Shown here: one piece after another, positions 1-14,100 of the stretch | How positions within the stretch are numbered: the stretch's first letter is position 1 | How the letters are laid out: every line of letters starts with the position of its first letter | DNA from: Sipunculus nudus | Taxonomy: Eukaryota; Annelida; Sipuncula; Golfingiida; Sipunculidae | NCBI GenBank assembly: GCA_026874595.1 | Contig: CM049309.1 | Span: 92,960,723-93,024,722 of the forward strand | Direction: 5' to 3' | Length of the DNA stretch: 64,000 nucleotides | Translations under genes and position numbers: made by a program | Notes under the pieces: generated by a model | Told to the model about the DNA's origin: nothing | Database searches by the model: none | The model's input: the letters and a program-made list of their open reading frames with translations, nothing else

Positions 1-1145
1 AATTGTATTGCGGATACTATGTTTTTGACCAGGTTCCCCTGCCGCTGCCGTGTTCGTTTCCGGAGAACTCCTCTGAGACTACTGTACTGATTTTTCCGAA
101 ACTTACACCAATTATCAGGTCACATGTGAACTGGTGCCTAACCAATTGCTGTTGACCTCTGACCTCTCCTGTCTGCCCAGCATCCATTTGTGCATCTGTT
201 TTCACAAACAAACCGACATATCTTTTGTACAAATGTAGCCCTTGGATAGCTTGGATAACATACACAATAAAATGGTGGCGCCACCTGTACCCATATTTGC
301 ACAGTGTCCATCTGTTCGTCTGCCTTGGGTTAAAATCACTCATATCTCCGCAGTGGTTTGACTAATTCACCTGAAATTTGGCATGCGTATACATCCTTGA
401 TAGCTTTCTTGATTTTATGACAGGTGGCGCCACCTACATTCACGTTCACGCTGCAGACATCCAAGCTCATATCTCGGGAACCATTTGACCGATTTGGCCA
501 GAATTTTGCATGTGTATAGATCTCATATAGCTCTTTATCATACGCAAAACTGGTGGTCCCACCTACAACCGTTTTTGCACAGCTTCCGTCTGTTTGTCTG
601 CCGTGGGATAAAATCACTCATAACTCGGCAGTGGTTTGACATATCTGCCTAAAATTTTGCAGGTTTACACATCCTGGACAGCCTTCTTAATTTTATGACA
701 GGTGGCACCACCTACATTCTAGTTTAGGCTGCAGACATCCAAGCTCATATCTCGGGAACCGTTTGACCGATTGGGCCAAAATTTTGCTTGTGTATAGATC
801 TCACATAACTCTTCATCATACACCAAAGAGGGGCCACCTGCAACTGCAACCATTTTTGGACAGTGTCTGTCTGTTTGTCTGCTGTGGGCTAAAATCACTC
901 CTATCTCAGTAGTGGTTTAACTTACCTGCCTAAAATTTTGCGTATGTATACATCTTGGTTAGCTTTCTCGATTTATTTTGGCAGGTGGGGCCACCTACAT
1001 GCACATTTCAGCTGCAGACATCCATGATAATATGCAACACACCTCACTCCATTTCCCCTTTCCACTCAATCCATGCCTCACTTCACCCTTTCCACTCTGA
1101 TTTTGGCAGATACATGTAGTCGCTTGTCGACTACCTGTATTCTAG
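1..1145 (+). mobile_element. Helitron-like non-autonomous element A1 (5' end outside the window)
   Basis: It has internal tandem units of about 285 bp carrying TCTGCCNTGGGNTAAAATCA, ATCTCGGGAACC and GGTGGCGCCACC. The 3' end has a perfect 7-bp-stem hairpin GTAGTCGCTTGTCGACTAC (1116-1134) and then CTAG at 1142-1145 followed by T, the standard Helitron 3' end. The same ending is found in A2 with a compensatory stem change. No helicase or Rep protein is encoded. It lies upstream of exon 1, presumably in an intron of the same gene. Confidence 0.75.
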
Positions 1146-2041
1146 TTTATTATATGATTCACACATTCAGTTATACACTGTCATAATATCTTGTATTAAA
1201 AGTGGTCAACTTCAAGAAAATGATTAATATAATACCTTTATTAATTTATATATGTACCTTTATTTGACTTAGCTTTACCTTATAATTTTATTATTTTGAG
1301 TTTATATAAACAAAAGGAGAAATGGCAAAATTCTTACAGTAATAAATTATGTAATTAATTGTATTTTCATTGTAATAGTATTTTAAGCATATGATACTTC
1401 AGTATAATAACACATGGATATAATTACAGTCTGATTGCTAGGGTAGTTTTATGATGGCACAATAAATTATTTAAACTAAAATAACAATATATCTTAAGGG
1501 AATACTTTTTACTGAATAATTAAGTTTATTACATCAAAATTCATGCAAAGAACAACGTTGGCAAGAGCAGGATAGGGATACAAATTTAAAATGTGACTGG
1601 ACATTATACTTAACGCTTAATTTTGATGTAGGAAGCACATATATTTGGGAATACCCTATGAAAAAAAATCTGCCATGGTCAAAATGCAATTGAAGATTTA
1701 ACACTCATTATGCAGTGGTCACTGTACATTAGTCCTTCAACTCCTTCCACTTGAAAATTGCTTTCAATAGCAGGGTTTGCTTGGTAATGCCACCAGGGAG
1801 TTAGTATAGGTGCAAGAAAGTTTTGGTTAGTAGGAGCTGGTTATCATTGGTCTGACCCAAGTTTGAAACTCCACTCTCATTGGTCAAAACAATCTAGGTC
1901 CTGAGGTAACTCCTTGGTTGCAACACCTTGAAGTTGTGGTGAAGTGGAAGATTTAAGTTATAGAATGAATGTTTCATGATGACTACATAATAAAAGGCAT
2001 GTATAGGCTGAGTCAGTGAGATCACCCTGTGTTGTTTTCAG
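1146..2041. other. AT-rich non-coding sequence upstream of exon 1
   Basis: Presumed intron ahead of exon 1. It is AT-rich with stops in all frames. No repeat family, promoter motif or RNA gene is recognised. It ends in the exon 1 acceptor at 2041. Confidence 0.6.
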
Positions 2042-2176
2042 ATGAAGGCATGAAGATAACAGCTCATGAGAAGCTGGGGGAAATCTTACACATCCTCAAG
2101 AATATTCTACAGCGTTACCCAATGCACTCCACAGACATCCTGACTAGTGCCGCTGTACTCATCTCAAAGGTCAAAG
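2042..2176 (+). CDS. ARHGAP45: Exon 1 of the window: conserved N-terminal segment
   Basis: The acceptor is TGTTGTTTTCAG ending at 2041 and the donor is AAAG|GTAGGA. The exon is 135 nt, phase 1 at both ends, so it could be skipped without a frame change. It encodes AHEKLGEILHILKNILQRYP and ends in LISKVKG. This matches the stretch in human HMHA1 that starts AHECLGEA and ends LIAKVKA, ahead of the F-BAR domain. At least one upstream exon is missing from the window because the first codon lacks its first base. Confidence 0.9.
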
Positions 2177-5100
2177 GTAGGACTATCTCAGGCATTAACA
2201 TGTTACAACATGGGTTCATTGCCATGAATTTTGAAAGTGTAAATTTTGGAAATCATAATCTACTATATGAAACCATAGATACCACTCATATGAGGTAAAC
2301 ATGCTGTTGTCCTGTATATGCATTTGGAAGTGAATGGACAAGACTTCTTGAAGCTTCTTTTCAATCACTTCCACAAACCATCTAGTTTAGCCACATTCAG
2401 AATTTGTGCCTGCCAGAACCACAGCCAGGATGATTGGTGGACTGTTCCAGTTTTTAGCTCAGCTGACTTTCAGTCATGCTGAGCTAAAGCGATCACTCTT
2501 TGTCCTTCGTCCGTCCGTCTGTCCGTCCGTCTGTCTGTCCGTTAACCAGGCACAAATCGTAACCGCTGGACCTAGAATCTTGTAACTTGACATTCTGAGA
2601 GGTCAATTAAAAATCTCTTTGGAAACCAGAAATTAGGTCTCTGTTACCCATATCCTTTAAGCTATGGGGCCCCAAAGTACCCCCCAGAATAGTGAAAAAT
2701 TTCATACAAAAACTTCAATATCTCATTAACTACATCACTGATGGTCATGACTTTTGGCATACATATTGATCATGAGATGTTTCATCAGTTTCTGCAGACT
2801 GGTGGCGCCACCTGTGTTTTTCGATTTTTTACGAACTGTTTTCTCTATTTTTGAGACTTTTAAAAATGTGGACACCTGTTAACAGGGCACAAATCGTAAA
2901 GACTGGACCTAGAATCTTCATTCTTGACATTCTGAGAGACCTATGAAAAGTCTCCACGGAAACCAGAAATTAGGTCTCTGTTACCCATATCCTTCGAGCT
3001 ATGGGGCCCCAAAGTACCCCCCAGAATAGTGAAAAATTTCATACAAAAACTTCAATATCTCATTAACTACATCACAAATGGTCATGATTTTTGGCATACA
3101 TATTGATCATGACATGTTCCATCAGTTTCTGCAGACTGGTGGCGCCACCTTTATTTTTCATATTTTTACCATTTTTTTCTCTATTTTTGAGACCTTTAAG
3201 GATGTAGTTATCTGTCAACAGGGTTGAAATTGTATTGACTGGACCTAGAATCTTCATGCTTGACACACAGGGAGACCCCAAAAAAAAACTCCATGGAAAC
3301 CTGGAATTGGGTCTCTGCTACCCATATGCTTTGAGCTATTGCACTCCTAAGTACAGCTCAGAATAATGGAAAATTTGATACAAAAGCTTATGTATCTGAA
3401 CAACTAATGCAGAGATCACCATAATTGTTTGCATGGATATTGATCATGGAGTGTTTCATCAGTTTCTGCAGCCTGGGTGCACCACCTCTATTTTTTTTTT
3501 ATTTTTTACGAAATTTTTTCATTTTTGAGACCTTTAAAAATGTGGACATCTGTTAACAGGGCACAAATTGTAGAGATTGAACCTAGAATCTTCATTCTTG
3601 ACATTCTGAGAGGCCTATGAAAAGTCTCCATGGAAACCAGAAATTAGGTCTCTGTTACCCATATCCCTCAAGCTATGGGGCCCCAAAGTACCCCCCAGAA
3701 TAGTGAAAAGTTTCATACAAAAACTCCAGTATCTCAGTAACTACAACACTGATGCTCATGATTTTTGGCATACATATTGATCATGACATGTTCCATCAGT
3801 TTCTGCAGACTGGTGGCGCCACCTTTATTTTTTTCTCAAATTTTTACAATTTTTTTCCCTATTTTTGAGACCTTTAAAGATGTGGTTATCTGTCAACAGG
3901 GTACAAATTGTAACAACTGGACCTAGAATATTCATTCTTGTCATGCAAGGAGGCCAATGAAAAGTGTCTGTGGAAACCTGAAATTAGGTCTCTGTTACCC
4001 ATATCCTCCAAGCTATAGGACTCCAAAGTATCCCTCAAAATAATGGAAAATTAATGGTGGAGCCACCTGTATTTTTTTTTTAATTTTATTTCTCTATTTT
4101 TTATATATATTAATACAGACACAATCTCAGCCTGTTAGTTAATCTGTTTGATGCTTCAGTTGAATGTGTATATACTACCATTCAGATGATAAAATTTCCT
4201 TTTGCAAATCTCTTCCCAGTCAGCTGAGCGTCATGACCCATGGGTCTCTTGTTATAATGAATGTCTACCATCACAGAGCTGTGAATAACATTTAAACATT
4301 TCATACCTTGACAAGATGGAGGCTTTTGAGATGATGGTGTATTTGCCTACAGCATCAACATTAAAGTTTGGTCAGTTGCCTTATGTACAAAACTTTTGTA
4401 AATTCCATGAAACTTAGATGTATCTGAGGTATACTTTAACAGGCTTTAGATGTTAAGTTGCCTGTGCAATCATCCAAATTCCACTGAGCTTTTAAAGAAT
4501 ATACAGAATTTCAGCAAAGTTTCAGGTGGTTTGCCTTATTTTTGGAATATTTTTATGCCCCCGCCACAAGGTGGCCAGGGCATATAGTTTTACCCATGTC
4601 CGTCCTTCCGTCCGTCATTCCGAAATCAAACAGTTGTACGGACTTTTTTTCGCAATGCCTGCGGATATGGGCCTGATTTTTGGTGTGTTAGCAGAAAATG
4701 ACCAGTTACAGATTGAGTTCGCGTTTTGTCCCAGTTGACTTACTTTTGACTGTTTGACAGAGCCCTAACATAGAAAATTTCATGAAAAATATAAATTTTC
4801 ATGACAAGTGCACGTGTACAGACTTTTTTTCGCAGTGCCTGCAGATATGGGCCTGATTTTTGGTGTGTTAGCAGATAATGACCAGTTACAGATCGAGTTC
4901 GCGTTTTGTCCCAGTTGACCTACTTTTGACCATTTGACAGAGCCCTTACATAGAAAATTTCATGAAAAATATAAATTTTCATGACAAGTGCACGTGTACA
5001 GACTTTTTTTTGCAATGCCTGCAGATATGGGCCTGATTTTTGGTGTGTTAGCAGAAAATGACCAGTTACAGATTGAGTTCGCGTTTTGTCCCAGTTGACT

Positions 5101-8100
5101 TACTTTTGACTGTTTGACAGAGCCCTAACATAGAAAATTTCATGAAAAATATAAATTTTCATGACAAGTGCACGTGTACAGACTTTTTTTCGCAGTGCCT
5201 GCAGATATGGGCCTGATTTTTGGTGTGTTAGCAGATAATGACCAGTTACAGATCGAGTTCGCGTTTTGTCCCAGTTGACCTACTTTTGACCATTTGACAG
5301 AGCCCTTACATAGAAAATTTCATGAAAAATATAAATTTTCATGACAAGTGCACGTGTACAGACTTTTTTTTGCAATGCCTGCAGATATGGGCCTGATTTT
5401 TTGTGTGTTAGCAGATAATGACCAGTTACAGATTGAGTTCGCGTTTTTCCAAGTTGACCTACTTTTGACCGTTTGACAGAGCCCTAACATAGAAAATTTC
5501 ATGAAAAATATAAATTTTCATGACAAGTGCACGTGTACAGACTTTTTTTCGCAATGCCTGCAGATATTGGCCTGATTTTTGGTGTTTTAGCAGATAATGA
5601 CCAGTTACAGATCAAGTTCGCGTTTTGTCCCAGTTGACCTACTTTTGACCGTTTGACAGAGCCCTAACATAGAAAATTTCATGAAAAATATAAATTTTCA
5701 TGACAAGTGCACGTGTACAGACTTTTTTTCGCAATGCCTGCAGATATTGGCCTGATTTTTGGTGTGTTAGCAGATAATGACCAGTTACAGATCGAGTTTG
5801 CGTTTTGTCCCAGTTGACCTACTTTTGACAGTTTGACAGAGCCCTAACATAGAAAATTTCATGAAAAATATAAATTTTCATGACAAGTGCACGTGTACGG
5901 ACTTTTTTTTGCAATGCCTGCAGATATGGGCCTGATTTTTGGTGTGTTAGCAGATAATGACCAGTTACAGATCGAGTTCGTTTTTTGTCTCAGTTGACCG
6001 ACTTTTGACTGTTTGATGGTGCCCTAACATTGAAAATTTCATGAAAAATAGAAATTTTCATGACAAGTGCACATGTATGGACTTTTTTTCGCAATGCCTG
6101 CAGATACAGGCCTGATTTTTAGCTCAGCTGACTATAAGTCATCTGAGCTATAGTCATGGTCCATTGTCCGTCGTCCGTCCGTCTGTCTGTCCGTCCGTCC
6201 GTCTGTCCGTCCGTCCGTCTGTCCGTCTGGATGTCCGTCCGTAAGACTGGCACGTTTCGACACCGTTGGACCTACAAATCTGAATTTCGACATACAGTTA
6301 GATGTCCCCAAAATCTCCTGCCATGCCAAAAATTGGGTCAATAGGACTTGGTTCCCCTGAGATATTAAGGAAAAACCTCAATTTTTTATTAAAAATCTAT
6401 TTTCACACTTCAGGACTGCCTAAAATCAAAACCACTCATCTGGTTTTCTTCATATTTACCATAAATATTCCTCTATATAGTTCCTATGTACATGCCAGAT
6501 ATTAAGTCAGTATTATATAATTTAAAAAAGTTATGGGCCCAAACATAATGGACTTAGTAAAAAAATCAGGAAGATATTTGGTCACTTAAGACCAAAAGTG
6601 TTAAAGGTAGGGACTTTTTTTCCAGTAATACAACTTATATTTATCAAAATTTAATTGTATACCAAAAATTAGATCAAAATTTGTTAAATTTTTTTAAATA
6701 TTGGCAAAAATATAAAATTGGTACCTTAAATTTTGCACAACTTTGGCCATGGCACGTTTTTTTCCTGTGAGTACTGTGGATTTAATTTTAACACCATGTA
6801 TACATAAGGATTTAATCTTTTAAAATCTGAAATTTAAAAATAAAAGCTGCAAAATTAGGCTAGTTATTGAATTTTTTTGGAGGCTCTTGTTGTATTCCCT
6901 TACATTGTCAAGCAGTCCACTTTGATGACTGTAGGTCATTCAGTGCACATCTCTATGCTCCCCAGGCTGTTGACATACTGTGGTTGGCTTTATTTTCGCG
7001 AGGCTGAAGTTTCGCGATTTTTCTTCATTTTGACCGTTTCGCGAGGGTTTCATTTTCGCGATTACACAAGAACATGTAAAATATAAGTAAAGCAGGATTC
7101 TACAATAGCTACCTCATTGCTGGTCTAGTCATTAAATTTGTATCATAATCGATATGTATCACAGTCTGTGTGTACGGCTAATGCATGGGCGAATTACGAA
7201 ACCAGGCACATATTACTTTATTAGGTTGCTGATCAGGTTGTTTTCAGAGGTCATCTTAGTTGATGGGGCATCTTATTCCCGAGGGTTTCATATTCGCGAT
7301 TATTTCACATTCGCGAATATCGCGAAATTAAAACCCTCGCGAATAAAAAGGCAACCACAGTAATTTTAGATGTCCCCAAAATCTCCTACCATACCGAAAA
7401 TTGGGTCATTAGGACTTTGTTCAGGACTTCGAGATATTAAGGAAAAAAAAACTCTGTTTTCCATAAAATAAGCCAATGTTACACTTCAGGGCTGCCTAAT
7501 ATCAAAACCACTGATCTGTTTTTGATCGTATTTAGGATTCACATTCTTTTATACATTTTCTATGAACATACCAAAAATTAGGTTAGTATTGGGTATTATT
7601 TTGATGTTATGGGCCAAAACATAATGCAATTTGTTAAAAAATCAGGAAATATATTTACTCACATGAGAATTGCTGAACCTAGAGACTTTTTTTCAGGAAT
7701 ATAACTTTATTTAATCAAGATTCAATTGTTTACCCAAAATTAGATCTGAATTTTGCAAATTTTTCAAGTTATTAGCATAAATAAAAAATCAATACCTTAA
7801 ATTTTGTCCAACTTTGGCACTGTTGATTTAATTTTCACAGCATATATACATAAGGATTAAATCTTTTAAAATCTGAAATTTCAAAGAAATTGATTGGAAA
7901 GAATAGCTTTTATTCATGTTTTCATACACCAAGTCAAGTGTTGTTTACATCCAGCCCACCTAGTAGTACAGCCTTCACTTGCATTATGTAACCCACCCCA
8001 GTCGGCTTGCCTTGGGTCAGCTACCAGCAGGCTTCCCCTCTGCTCTGCACTCCCTCCCCCCCCCCCCCCCCCCCCCGCAGATGGTGCATAAACTAGATGA

Positions 8101-11100
8101 ATGTTATTATTTTCTGTATGTGATTCATTCTTATTCTAGGCTATGCTACATTTTAGATTTTGTATTGTACCACCAGGGTTACAGTGATTAAAGTGTACAT
8201 TTAATTGTGTCCACAAAGTGGTGTATTGCTATGAAAGTGTGGATGTTCATGAGATAAGTAATTCCTTACTTCAGAGGAGTAAAAACTTCACCAGGTGTGA
8301 AATTGACTATTAATTTCAGAAATTAATTAAAACTTGGATAGTAATTAGCACAATGATATTGTTTGTTTCTCATTCAACCAACAGTGTGTATACTTTATTT
8401 GAAAAGATGTTTTATTTTATCAAATTTACTGAATCTTTTATTTTATTTTGGTGAATAAAATTAAGCAGGTACTGAAAACTCCAATGTGCAAAACTTTTTA
8501 AAAGTGATTCAAGGAATATTCTTGTAGATGCCATGTTGTGGCATTATTTTCTTTTAAATTCAGTTTAAACATTTATGATTTAAAAATAATTAAATATATG
8601 TGTATACATAATATGACCCAATATGAGCTACACTCTGGATATATGATGATTGCAACTTTTGCAACAATTCTAATATTTTAACTTATAGTTTCAGTTTTTT
8701 ACTCTGTATATATAATGATTGCAACTTTTGCAACAATTCTAATATTTTAACTTATATTTTCAGGTTTTTTCATTTAAAATTTATAAAACCTGTAAATAAA
8801 AAAAATGATTCAGATGAAAACTTCTTAATGGAAAAAGTGGATATGCTTAAAAAAAATAGGCTTATATATAAACTTAAATGCATTATTCCCTTGAAAGTGA
8901 AATAAAGGTATTAGTCCATTCTGTCCACTTGCCTGTCCAACTATAAATTTTCATATGCAACACAGTATCTCAAAACTTTTACTGTTTTTCTTCATGACAG
9001 TCTTGTCAGAGTATTAGTTTGCAATCATATATTTAGAACTTTACTATAACCAAGTAGGAGGGCCCCTTTCCTCTTAGCTTTTCATATTCTTATATAAATG
9101 AAAAACATTACAATAGAATATTTCTACATCCACCTTCGTGCTGCCCTCACTTTTCCCTTCTCCGAACCCCATCCCAAAGTCAGCCTCAGTAAGCAAGAAC
9201 AAGATGAATCAGATATATTCATACTTTAATATTTTGTATAACTATTCGTCCATAGGTACCTATGTACATGCCAGAAATTATGTCAATATTGTGTAATATG
9301 TAGACATAGTGGGCATCACAATAATGTACCTTGTCAAGACTAAAAAGATATTGTGTCATACAGTCACAAATTCATAAATCACTTCATCAGCATAGTTAAT
9401 CATAACATCATATCTGTCAAATTGAAAGCTTGCAGACTACCATACACTTTAGATCCTTCAACAAATAGCCTTATCATCATTCTACTACTGCTTATTACTG
9501 CTGTCATTGCATTCATATTTGCTCAAATATATCAAAATTTTCTACACCTCTTTAATAAATAAAAAATAAACCATTATATATGACTCTATTAATCCATCAG
9601 TCAGGTTATTTCATTTATCATTTACTCACATATTACATTACATTCCTTTATAATAGCCCAACATGTCCATGATATTCATAAGCTTTATCGACTCGATATA
9701 GTATCACAGTGGAGAAACATTTATGGTCCAATCACAATCAGCTGAGCGCCGTGACCCATGGGTCCCTTGTTGGTATGTGGGCAGAGAATGACCAGTTTTA
9801 GATCGAGTTTACGTTTTGACCCAGTTGACCTACTTTTGAACGTTTGACGGTGCCCTAACATAGAAATATTTCATGAAAAATATAAACTTTCATGACAAGT
9901 GCACATGTATGGACTTTCTTTCGCAATGCCTGCAGATATTGGCCTGATTTTTGGTGTGTGGGCAGATTGAGTTCCTGTTTTGTCCCAGTTGATCTACTTT
10001 TGACCATACGACACCTCCTGAACTTTTCCTGAAAAATTTAACAAATATTACTAATTTGCTCCAGGCGGGGGCATTCATGTCGTTCCGACACATCTAGTCT
10101 TCAGCTTGACTCTGATCTCAGGAAACCTTAAACCAAGAAGGCTTAATGACAACACATTATTCATAATCATATCTACACACAGGTTAAACAGGGAACATGA
10201 GATACAAGCAGGGGACTTGCTCTGTACCAAAAGTCACAGATGATTCATGAGACATTGAAATAAAGTAAATATATTAACAAAGCTGGCAGGCAGTATTGAT
10301 CAGATAACCATTCTACCAGCATTCTCTGTGTGTCCTGTATTATCACCCACGGGACATGATTCATTGGTGACTGTGAATTGATTGTTATCCTGAGGCAGCT
10401 CTGATCCACATGTAGATTTAGGATTTCAATGACGTTTTTGAGTAATCAGGAATCTTTGACAAGTTATTGTTCTCCTTTTTGACAACCTGTGTGTTCTTTT
10501 GTATGCACTCCTCAAGCTTGTCATTTTATATTTTAATTGCAATGAAAAAGTTACATACACTTATCCATGATCTTACAACTTACAACAAGGATTTCCTGAG
10601 TGCTCTAATGAACAAAATATAAAGTTATTCAATAGTTCAGTGTTCTATTCTCGTGAGCCTTTGTAGTTATACAGCTGCTTGATAATCTTGATAATGGCAG
10701 CTGGCAACATAAGGTTAAGGTTTATTTTCCAGTAAAGGTTGGGTTGCAGACCCACACACACGTTTATGATCACTTTAAATGTGTGCACATATACTCACCA
10801 TTTCTGACAGTTCTCCGTTATCTCTCTCTGCTTGTAATATAATTAATAATTTCACAATTTTGATATGGAGTTCTCCAGTATCAAGAACTAAGATATAATT
10901 AAGGTTTGACTTACTTGTCTTCATACAGTGGTTGATCACATAAACTTCTTATATCACAAATTGCTTGATTATCACCCAGAGGGTGCTGCATGTCCTGTCT
11001 TGCTGTATCGAGTCAGACAGTTTTCTGACTTTAGCTGGTGAGTAGTGCTGCCCTCTAGTGAGAAATCAGACACAACACTATCAGCGACTGAATCTGTCCG

Positions 11101-14100
11101 CTGTGGGCACATCACTAAATCAGCAAGTCAATCTGTTTACCGAGTTATCTGATTATCATCAGTGAAAATGGGATGTGTGGTTGAATGCAGACACATAATG
11201 AAATATGATATATTTTAGTGTGAATCACAAATGTTACACAGGAGCTTCTCATGGATATATCCCAGAGGTTCAGGCCCTGAAGGTCTGTGGTTCAAAACCC
11301 AGTTCCTGCTCAGGTATGTTGTACAGTCTTAACTTAGTGACATAGATTCACTAAAGTCATATATACCAAAACTAATAGCAAAAATTAGTTATATTCAGAA
11401 AACCATGTTCTTCTTGAGATGCTCATAGTCATGTGATATTGATATTATCCCCTTACTTCAAGCATGTGTGGACAGTTGTTAACAGTGACATGCACTGGTC
11501 AGATCATTAATGTCTTGACTAAGGGAAACTTTACTCTCCCAAGGAAGTGGCAAGACTAAGCATATTTTGCTCTGTCTACATGTTGCCAGTTTCCTGGCTA
11601 TGGATTGGTTTTGACATATTTTGCTCTGTCTACATGCTGCCAGTTTCCTGGCTATGGATGGGTTTTGACATATTTTGCTCTGTCTACATGCTGCCAGTTT
11701 CCTGGCTATGGATGGGTTTTGACATATTTTGCTCTGTCTACATGCTGCCAGTTCAGAGCACAATATGTTAAAACCCATCCAATCCATATTTTCTATGGTT
11801 ATTTAATGATCTCATATATTTTGGTCAAACATAGGTGTACTGGTGGGTCCTGTGATAGTGTGTCTTAGCCATCTGACTGCACATTTGGCTGGAACAAAAT
11901 CATAATGAATCCCCCTGAGAAGTTCTGAGCTTAAACCATATAACATCTTGAAAAACCCAAATCAGTAAAAGTTATGATGACCTGATGTCTCTAAGTTAAA
12001 AGCTGAAAGCAATATGAGAACCTTGAAGGTCAGACTTATCTTGATGAACAAATATCATTGAAACAATCTTCTCCACTGAAAGGGTACATGTATGTATGAG
12101 TTGAAACTTAAAATCAGCCAAATCATTTCTTTGAAATGTCAGTGACATTGTTGAAATTCATAATAATTGTACCATGTGAGTACAAATCCATACAAAAGAT
12201 TTTTTTCTCAATAATTAATGTATATAGATGGCCTTGAATTTTGAATCTGGACAGCTTTACTGAATGTTGCCTAAACTTGATAATGGCACTGCCGTTGTCT
12301 TAAAAAGAAGTGTAATTGTTAATATAAGACAAATAACAGTAGTCTCATAATTTTACTTAGGAGTGACATATTTTGCATCAGATCATAAAAATGAAATCAT
12401 AGTCAGAACTTATTTTTATACAAAGTTTGAAATAAACTTGGGTAGCCATTACATCATATTGGTCATAATTTTTCAGATTATATTGGGTCTTACTGTCACA
12501 GGTTGAAATTATGTGGCGCTTGTATTGTTAGCATAAAGCCCTCATTGTATATTTGGTGTCAGTTAACATTGTTTATCCCTTATCTCATAAAGATATATGG
12601 GAGCAAAAACCTGTCCTTATCAAAGAGGGGGAGTATATATGTCTAGTGATAATTTATAGTTTACTAATGATATAACAATCTCTGTTATCAATGTATTAGT
12701 CACAGTTATTTAAAGTGCACGCTTACAATTATGTTTCAAGTAGCCAGTTAAATATAAGGAACAGTTATTATTTTAAGTAAATTTCTTAGTTGTTACATTT
12801 ACAATTTTCAGACAAATTTTTGGCTTCATAAATTTAGTATTTAAAGTATTTTTAGCTCAGCTTACTGTAAATCATCTGAGCTGTAGCAATCACCCCATTG
12901 TAACCATTAGACCTAGAAACTTCTAACTGACAGTCTGTACATCTAGGGAGATCCTAGGTAAATCTCCTTCGAAATCTAAAATTAGGTCATGGTGACCTAT
13001 ATTTTGTGACCTATGGGCTGAAAGCATGATTTTGAGCACCAGGACAGTCAGACGAGGCCCTATTGTAGCCATTAGGCATAGAATGCTCTAACATAACATT
13101 CAAGGAGGTTCTAGGCAAAATCCCTTGGAATTGAAAAGTTATGAAGTGAAAACTATTCAGTAACTTCTTATTTTCTTTAAAAAAAACTAATTGTATCTTC
13201 CTTTATTATTCTGTTGCTCTGCTGTCTGCATTTATATGTACAGTTTTAATGACAATTTTTTCAGGCTTTAACTATGAGAGTGAAAACCAGGACCAAGATG
13301 ACGTGCTGGAAAGTTTGGACCAAGTGGCACTAGCATTTACCAGCAGGTGAGGTTTGTTCACAATCAAGATTTAGCTAAGTTGCACTAGCATTCACCAGCA
13401 GGTGAGGTTTGTTCACAATCAAGATTTAACTTAGTGGCACTAGCATTCACCAGCAGGTGAGGTTTGTTCACAATCAAGATTTAACTTAGTGGCACTAGCA
13501 TTCACCAGCAGGTGAGGTTTGTTCACAATCAAGATTTAGCTAAGTTGCACTAGCATTCACCAGCAGGTGAGGTTTGTTCACAATCAAGATTTAGCTTAGT
13601 GGCACTAGCATTCACCAGCAGGTGAGGTTTGTTCACAATCAAGATTTAACTTAGGGGCACTAGCATTCACCAGCAGGTGAGGTTTGTTCACAATCAAGAT
13701 TTAACTTAGTGGCACTAGCATTCACCAGCAGGTGAGGTTTGTTCACAATCAAGATTTAACTTAGTGGCACTAGCATTCACCAGCAGGTGAGGTTTGTTCA
13801 CAATCAAGATTTAGCTTAGTGGCACTAGCATTCACCAGCAGGTGAGGTTTGTTCACAATCAAGATTTAACTTAGTGGCACTAGCATTCACCAGCAGGTGA
13901 GGTTTGTTCACAATCAAGATTTAGCTTAGTGGCACTAGCATTCACCAGCAGGTGAGGTTTGTTCACAATCAAGATTTAACTTAGTGGCACTGGCATTCAC
14001 CAGCAGGTGAGGTTTGTTCACAATCAAGATTTAGCTTAGTGGCACTAGCATTCACCAGCAGGTGAGGTTTGTTCACAATCAAGAATTAGCTTGGTGGCAC

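Larger units (their letters stand above)
6121..9771 (+). mobile_element. Pearl/Helentron-like element E1, nested in element D
   Basis: Left end AGCTCAGCTGACTATAAGTC, then a long GTCC/GTCT microsatellite (about 6167-6241). The core repeats start at TTAGATGTCCCCAAAATCTCC near 6298 and 7369. The right end is CAGCTGAGC, palindrome GACCCATGGGTC (9753-9764) and CCTTGTT. Joining the flanks restores the element D unit (GCCTGATTTTT + GGTATGTGGGCAGA) with no target-site duplication, as expected for T/T insertion by Helentron-type elements. It carries a MITE and a poly-C run. Confidence 0.83.
4554..10097 (+). mobile_element. Helitron/pearl-like element D, split by element E1
   Basis: Perfect 11-bp subterminal inverted repeats: ATGCCCCCGCC at 4555-4565 and GGCGGGGGCAT at 10064-10074. 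A short CCGT-type tract follows the left end, then about nine 180-bp tandem units to 6120. The element resumes at 9772 with part of the same units, with E1 inserted between. The right end has hairpin TGTCG-TTC-CGACA (10078-10090) and CTAG (10094-10097), a Helitron-type 3' end. It has no coding capacity. Confidence 0.82.

Noticed and set aside
17..617. Minus-strand frames of 93-108 codons at the window start
   Set aside because: They fall in the tandem core of Helitron-like element A1 and show no protein family features.
7894..8191. Proline-rich frames
   Set aside because: Created by the poly-C run in element E1.
11285..11320. SINE with B box GGTTCAAAACCC
   Set aside because: No A box at the right distance and no second copy in the window.
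11479..11868. Repeated-peptide frames on both strands
   Set aside because: 54 bp is a multiple of 3, so the tandem repeat keeps frames open on both strands without being a gene.
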